64,000 nt of DNA, from assembly GCF_013204855.1 (NCBI RefSeq), contig NZ_JABMKZ010000012.1:124001-188000 (forward strand), read 5' to 3'. This document shows, one piece after another, positions 61,138-64,000 of the stretch. Within the stretch, counting starts at the first letter, position 1. Each line of letters begins with the position of its first letter. A model generated the notes under the pieces. The model did not search any database, was not told the origin of the DNA, and saw only the letters and a program-made list of their open reading frames with translations. A program made the translations under genes and the position numbers. Origin of the DNA: Paenibacillus alba (GTDB lineage: Bacteria > Bacillota > Bacilli > Paenibacillales > NBRC-103111).

Positions 61138-61953
61138 TTACCCTTTAACAGCACCGGCGGAAAGTCCGCTTACCACATAACGCTGAGAAACTAATGCGAT
61201 GATGAGAACCGGAAGTGTGATGATGCAAGCAGCTGCCATCAAGGCGCCCCAGTTGATTTCGGAATACGACATGAAGTTAAATACGGCAATCGGAAGCGTC
61301 TTTGTTTTGTCACCGGCTAGAATCACTGAGAACATGAAGTTGTTCCACGAGAAAATAAAAGACAGCAGGGATGCCGTAATAACACCAGGCCCGGAGATGG
61401 GCAAAATAATACGCAAGAAAACCTGATGATGCGTGCAGCCGTCGATAAGCCCTGACTCCTCAATCTCAGTTGGCAGAGCTTCGAAAAAGGAGATCATAAT
61501 CCAGATAATAAAAGGCAATCCAACAAGCATATGGCTAAGAATAAGGGCTGTATACGTATCCACCAAATGAATCTTGGAGAACAAGATGAACCATGGGATC
61601 AAGAAAGTAATCCCAGGAATAATTCTCGCAACTAAGATGAGAAGACCTAACTTATGAAGGTGATGCCGAGCAATCGCATAAGCAGCAGGCAGTCCTAAAA
61701 TAAGAGACAGCAAGGTTGATCCAAAAGCAACCAGAAAGCTGTTCCAGATGAATTTCATGAAATCATATTCCTTAAACACGCTGACATAATTATGAAACGT
61801 CGGTTTAAAGATAAACAGCTGGCCTGTCGACAAGATTTGTGATTGCGTCTTAAAGGAAGCAAGCAGCATCCAAACGAAGGGGAAAGCGAATACGATTAGG
61901 ACTAGGAAGGTGAGCAGCGTTTGGGCAATTCGCGGCCCTTTCTTTTTCTTCAT
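61138..61953 (-). CDS. Carbohydrate ABC transporter permease (MalG type)
   Basis: A 271-residue permease of the CUT1 family with six membrane helices (about 10-30, 73-95, 106-127, 138-160, 183-205, 243-262). The EAA loop reads EIEESGLIDGCTHHQVFLRIILPISGPG. The N-terminus MKKKKGPRIAQTLLTFLVLI is typical. ATG 61953 is chosen: GGAGGGAGC lies 8 nt upstream and the ATG overlaps the stop of the preceding permease (ATGA); the frame extends to 61986 without a site. It pairs with the upstream permease; an ATPase is not encoded here, so a shared MsmX-like ATPase is expected. Confidence 0.93.
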   Translation of the reverse strand: MKKKKGPRIAQTLLTFLVLIVFAFPFVWMLLASFKTQSQILSTGQLFIFKPTFHNYVSVFKEYDFMKFIWNSFLVAFGSTLLSLILGLPAAYAIARHHLHKLGLLILVARIIPGITFLIPWFILFSKIHLVDTYTALILSHMLVGLPFIIWIMISFFEALPTEIEESGLIDGCTHHQVFLRIILPISGPGVITASLLSFIFSWNNFMFSVILAGDKTKTLPIAVFNFMSYSEINWGALMAAACIITLPVLIIALVSQRYVVSGLSAGAVKG

Positions 61954-62834
61954 GATGTAGCTCCCTCCATTCGTTTGCGCATCCATATCATAAATAAAGT
62001 TAGTCCCATTACGAGGGCGAAGAAAATAACAAGCAGCGAAGAAGCCATTCCCAGCTTAAAGTATTGGAAGCCGAGCACATAACCGTATAGATTCAGAGTC
62101 TCAGAAGCGAAGTTCGGTCCGCCTTGTGTCGTCGCATAGATGATATCGAAGGTTTTCAAGACATCAATCAAACGCAGCATAGCTGCAACAATAATGGTTG
62201 GGCGCAGCAAGGGAAGTGTAATGGAAACAAACTTTCTCCAAGTACTTGCCCCATCAACATCCGCAGCTTCATAAGGATCTGTTGGCAGCGTGGCTAATCC
62301 CGCCATAATAATGAGCGCAATCATAGGCGTCCATTCCCAGACATCGACGATAACTAACGAAGGGATGACTTGATTAGGAGAAGCAAGCCAGAGAAGCGGC
62401 TGCAAACCAAATGCTTTGAGCATCATGTTGGCTACCCCAATTGTAGGCTCGTAGATCAGCATCCAGACCAAGCCCATGGCTACAGGCGTTGCTACCATAG
62501 GGAGAAGGAAAACGGTCTTTACGAGGTTTTTCCCGCGAAACTCCCTGGAAAGCAGCAAGGCGATAGCGATGCCAAGAATCACTTCAAGGGCAAGTGCTGC
62601 GAAGGTGAAATAAAAGGTAGAACCGGCAGCATGCCAGAAGCGTTCATCTTTGATTAAGGCGATGTAATTCGACAAGCCAACCCAAAGGGGTGGCGTTGTT
62701 GCGGACATGCTCCATTCATAAAAACTGATCCGAACGGTATAGATGATCGGAAATAACATCATCAGCAGGACGAAGATGACGGCGGGTAGTGTATAAATCC
62801 ATTTTAAGTTGCGGTTAAACCAACTGTATTGCAC
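61950..62834 (-). CDS. Carbohydrate ABC transporter permease (MalF/UgpA type)
   Basis: A 294-residue CUT1 permease with six helices; EAA loop DPYEAADVDGASTWRKFVSITLPLLRPT, and the N-terminal part WIYTLPAVIFVLLMMLFPIIYTVRISFYEW. The start is taken as GTG 62834 (reading MQYSWFNRNLKW) with GGAAGGGTG upstream; an in-frame ATG at 62909 would give 25 extra residues lying across the ribosome site and near the stop of the binding-protein gene. Its stop overlaps the next permease start. Confidence 0.9.
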   Translation of the reverse strand: MQYSWFNRNLKWIYTLPAVIFVLLMMLFPIIYTVRISFYEWSMSATTPPLWVGLSNYIALIKDERFWHAAGSTFYFTFAALALEVILGIAIALLLSREFRGKNLVKTVFLLPMVATPVAMGLVWMLIYEPTIGVANMMLKAFGLQPLLWLASPNQVIPSLVIVDVWEWTPMIALIIMAGLATLPTDPYEAADVDGASTWRKFVSITLPLLRPTIIVAAMLRLIDVLKTFDIIYATTQGGPNFASETLNLYGYVLGFQYFKLGMASSLLVIFFALVMGLTLFMIWMRKRMEGATS

Positions 62835-62924
62835 GCTGCATTCACCCTTCCTGATGCTAATTGGTGCCGTATGAAAGAGGAAAGGGGCCATAAGATGACC
62901 CCTTTTCACCCGTATAATCCAGCA

Positions 62925-64000
62925 TTATCTTGTTTTATCTTTGTCCATAATCGTTTGCAGCGCTTGGTTGGCTTTGTCGGCAACAGGTTGAAGATTCGTT
63001 TCACCCGTCATGACCTTTTGAACGATCTCGCCAACTGCATCACGCGCTTCGCCTACACTAATAACCGTAGGACGGTCGTGGTCAACGCCTGTTTTGGAGC
63101 TTTCCTTGATGATTGGTACGAGTTCAGCCGGGAAGCCGGTTGTGCCTTCCGGTTTATCCCATACGGAAGCACGGGCGCCGGGATTGCCTTTTTGCTGTGT
63201 TTTCAACACAACATCTTTGCTTGTGGCCCATTGAATGAACGCCCAAGTCGCATCTTTATTGGCGGATTTGGCATTCATGGCAAGTCCCCAAGATGTAATG
63301 CTGTATGGCTTGGAACCTGCTTTACCGCCAGGGAACACGGCAAAACCGACTTGATCAGAGATTTTGGACTTCGTTGGATCAGTGGCATTTTGGTAGAGAG
63401 AGTTCGCATCCGTTAAGAAAGCGACTTTGCCTTGGGCAAAGATGCCGAAAGCTTGCGGCCAAGACATATTCAGAACGCCTGGAGGCGCATAGTCTTTCAA
63501 TAAGGTGCCGTAGGTTGTGAAGGCTTTGAGCGCTTCAGGTGTATTGATGCTGGCTTTGTCGCCAGTCGTGAAGTCTGCACCCTCGGAATACAAGAAGGAA
63601 GAAACCTGTGTAACGAGAGGTGAACGCTGGCCCCTGGCTACGAATCCATACATCTCATTTTTGGGGTCGTGCAGCTTTTTGACTGCCGCGGTAAGCTCGT
63701 CCAATGTTTTGGGAACAGCAATGCCTGCCTTCTGCAGCAAATCTTTTCGATAGTACAAAATCTCTTGCTCGGTAATAATCGGGATACCTGCTAATTTGGC
63801 ATCTACGGTCGTTGAGCCAATGGCAGATTTGGAGAAGTCGTTGAAATCGTAATCCTTCGCTTTTTGGGCGAACTCGTCAAGAGGTTGAACCCAGCCGTTT
63901 TTGTAGAAAAGCTTGCCTTCTTGCAGAGGGCGATACATAAAGACGTCAGGTGTTGCAGATCCGGAAGTGAACTGAACAGTTAGCTTCTGTGTGAGCTGAT
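62925..64000 (-). CDS. Sugar ABC transporter substrate-binding protein, N-terminus beyond the window
   Basis: The frame is open to the window edge, so the signal peptide and lipobox are outside. The visible 358 residues show the SBP_bac_1/MalE-like fold: FTSGSATPDVFMYRPLQEGKLFYKNGWVQPLDEFA, AGIPIITEQEILYYRKDLLQKAGIAVPKTLDELTAAVKKL, FAQGKVAFLTDANSLYQNA and WGLAMNAKSANKDATWAFIQWATS. It delivers a carbohydrate to the two permeases encoded downstream on the same strand (gap about 90 bp). The ligand is unknown; galactonate-related oligosaccharides are a guess from dgoD nearby. Confidence 0.92.
   Translation of the reverse strand, partial: QLTQKLTVQFTSGSATPDVFMYRPLQEGKLFYKNGWVQPLDEFAQKAKDYDFNDFSKSAIGSTTVDAKLAGIPIITEQEILYYRKDLLQKAGIAVPKTLDELTAAVKKLHDPKNEMYGFVARGQRSPLVTQVSSFLYSEGADFTTGDKASINTPEALKAFTTYGTLLKDYAPPGVLNMSWPQAFGIFAQGKVAFLTDANSLYQNATDPTKSKISDQVGFAVFPGGKAGSKPYSITSWGLAMNAKSANKDATWAFIQWATSKDVVLKTQQKGNPGARASVWDKPEGTTGFPAELVPIIKESSKTGVDHDRPTVISVGEARDAVGEIVQKVMTGETNLQPVADKANQALQTIMDKDKTR

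Overview
The window looks like a chromosome segment of a Paenibacillus-type, low-to-mid GC, spore-forming Firmicute. The clues are GGAGG-type ribosome binding sites, TTG and GTG starts, TTGACA/TATAAT promoters, YesM/YesN two-component systems beside sugar ABC transporters, GlpP-type antitermination, and many Paenibacillus-like families (PadR, DUF2306, DUF2500, M42, M29, DinB). No tRNA, rRNA, integrase, transposase or CRISPR array was seen. Several genes contain GC-rich patches next to AT-rich accessory genes, so base composition is mosaic.

Layout. 1-4.9 kb: end of an NAD-dependent epimerase, a BmrA-type ABC exporter, a Fic toxin with its VbhA-like antitoxin, and a Gfo/Idh/MocA oxidoreductase. 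4.9-8.0 kb: a three-gene ABC importer of the TrpXYP type. 8.0-17.9 kb: remnant of an MFS pump, PadR regulator and DUF2306 membrane protein, an inverted repeat cluster, an HssRS-like two-component pair, a candidate structured RNA, DUF2500, GNAT and M42 peptidase genes, a divergent MBL-hydrolase/TetR operon with its operator in the promoter spacer, and two small secreted-protein genes, one broken. 18-18.9 kb: a 9-nt minisatellite and the first copy of a dispersed 'CCTGC' element. 18.9-26 kb: AlkA-type glycosylase, TetM/EF-G-like GTPase, and glpP-glpK-glpD with two matching antiterminator sites. 26-27 kb: an AbiF (Abi_2, HEPN) gene directly behind a small terminator-ended RNA, which I take to be an RNA-based toxin-antitoxin or phage-defence locus. 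27-38.7 kb: housekeeping and regulatory genes (TVP38, LysR/AroA, an HTH-GyrB-ATPase fusion, SDR, DinB/WYL pair, amidase, NAD(P)H oxidoreductase with a (GAA)11 upstream), a 0.7-kb GATA/GATG array and the second CCTGC element. 38.7-45 kb: third CCTGC element, M29 aminopeptidase, GlnRS, and a two-component system followed by a secreted repeat protein. 45-53 kb: YcaQ/AlkZ-like gene, AraC regulator and a GH88-GH2-GH95 glycan degradation operon. 53-64 kb: repeats, a cytochrome-b-like membrane protein, a frameshifted IolS-like reductase behind a MerR-type promoter, DUF72, and a minus-strand sugar block (galactonate dehydratase, YesN, YesM, two permeases, start-truncated binding protein).

The most interesting items are the AbiF-RNA unit, the three copies of the CCTGC element with identical 50-61-54-nt internal geometry, the HTH-GyrB-ATPase fusion with a perfect 32-bp palindrome in front of it, the ~345-nt RNA candidate at 12.7-13.1 kb, and the (GAA)11 tract upstream of a flavin oxidoreductase. 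All functional statements come from reading motifs; no database search was run.
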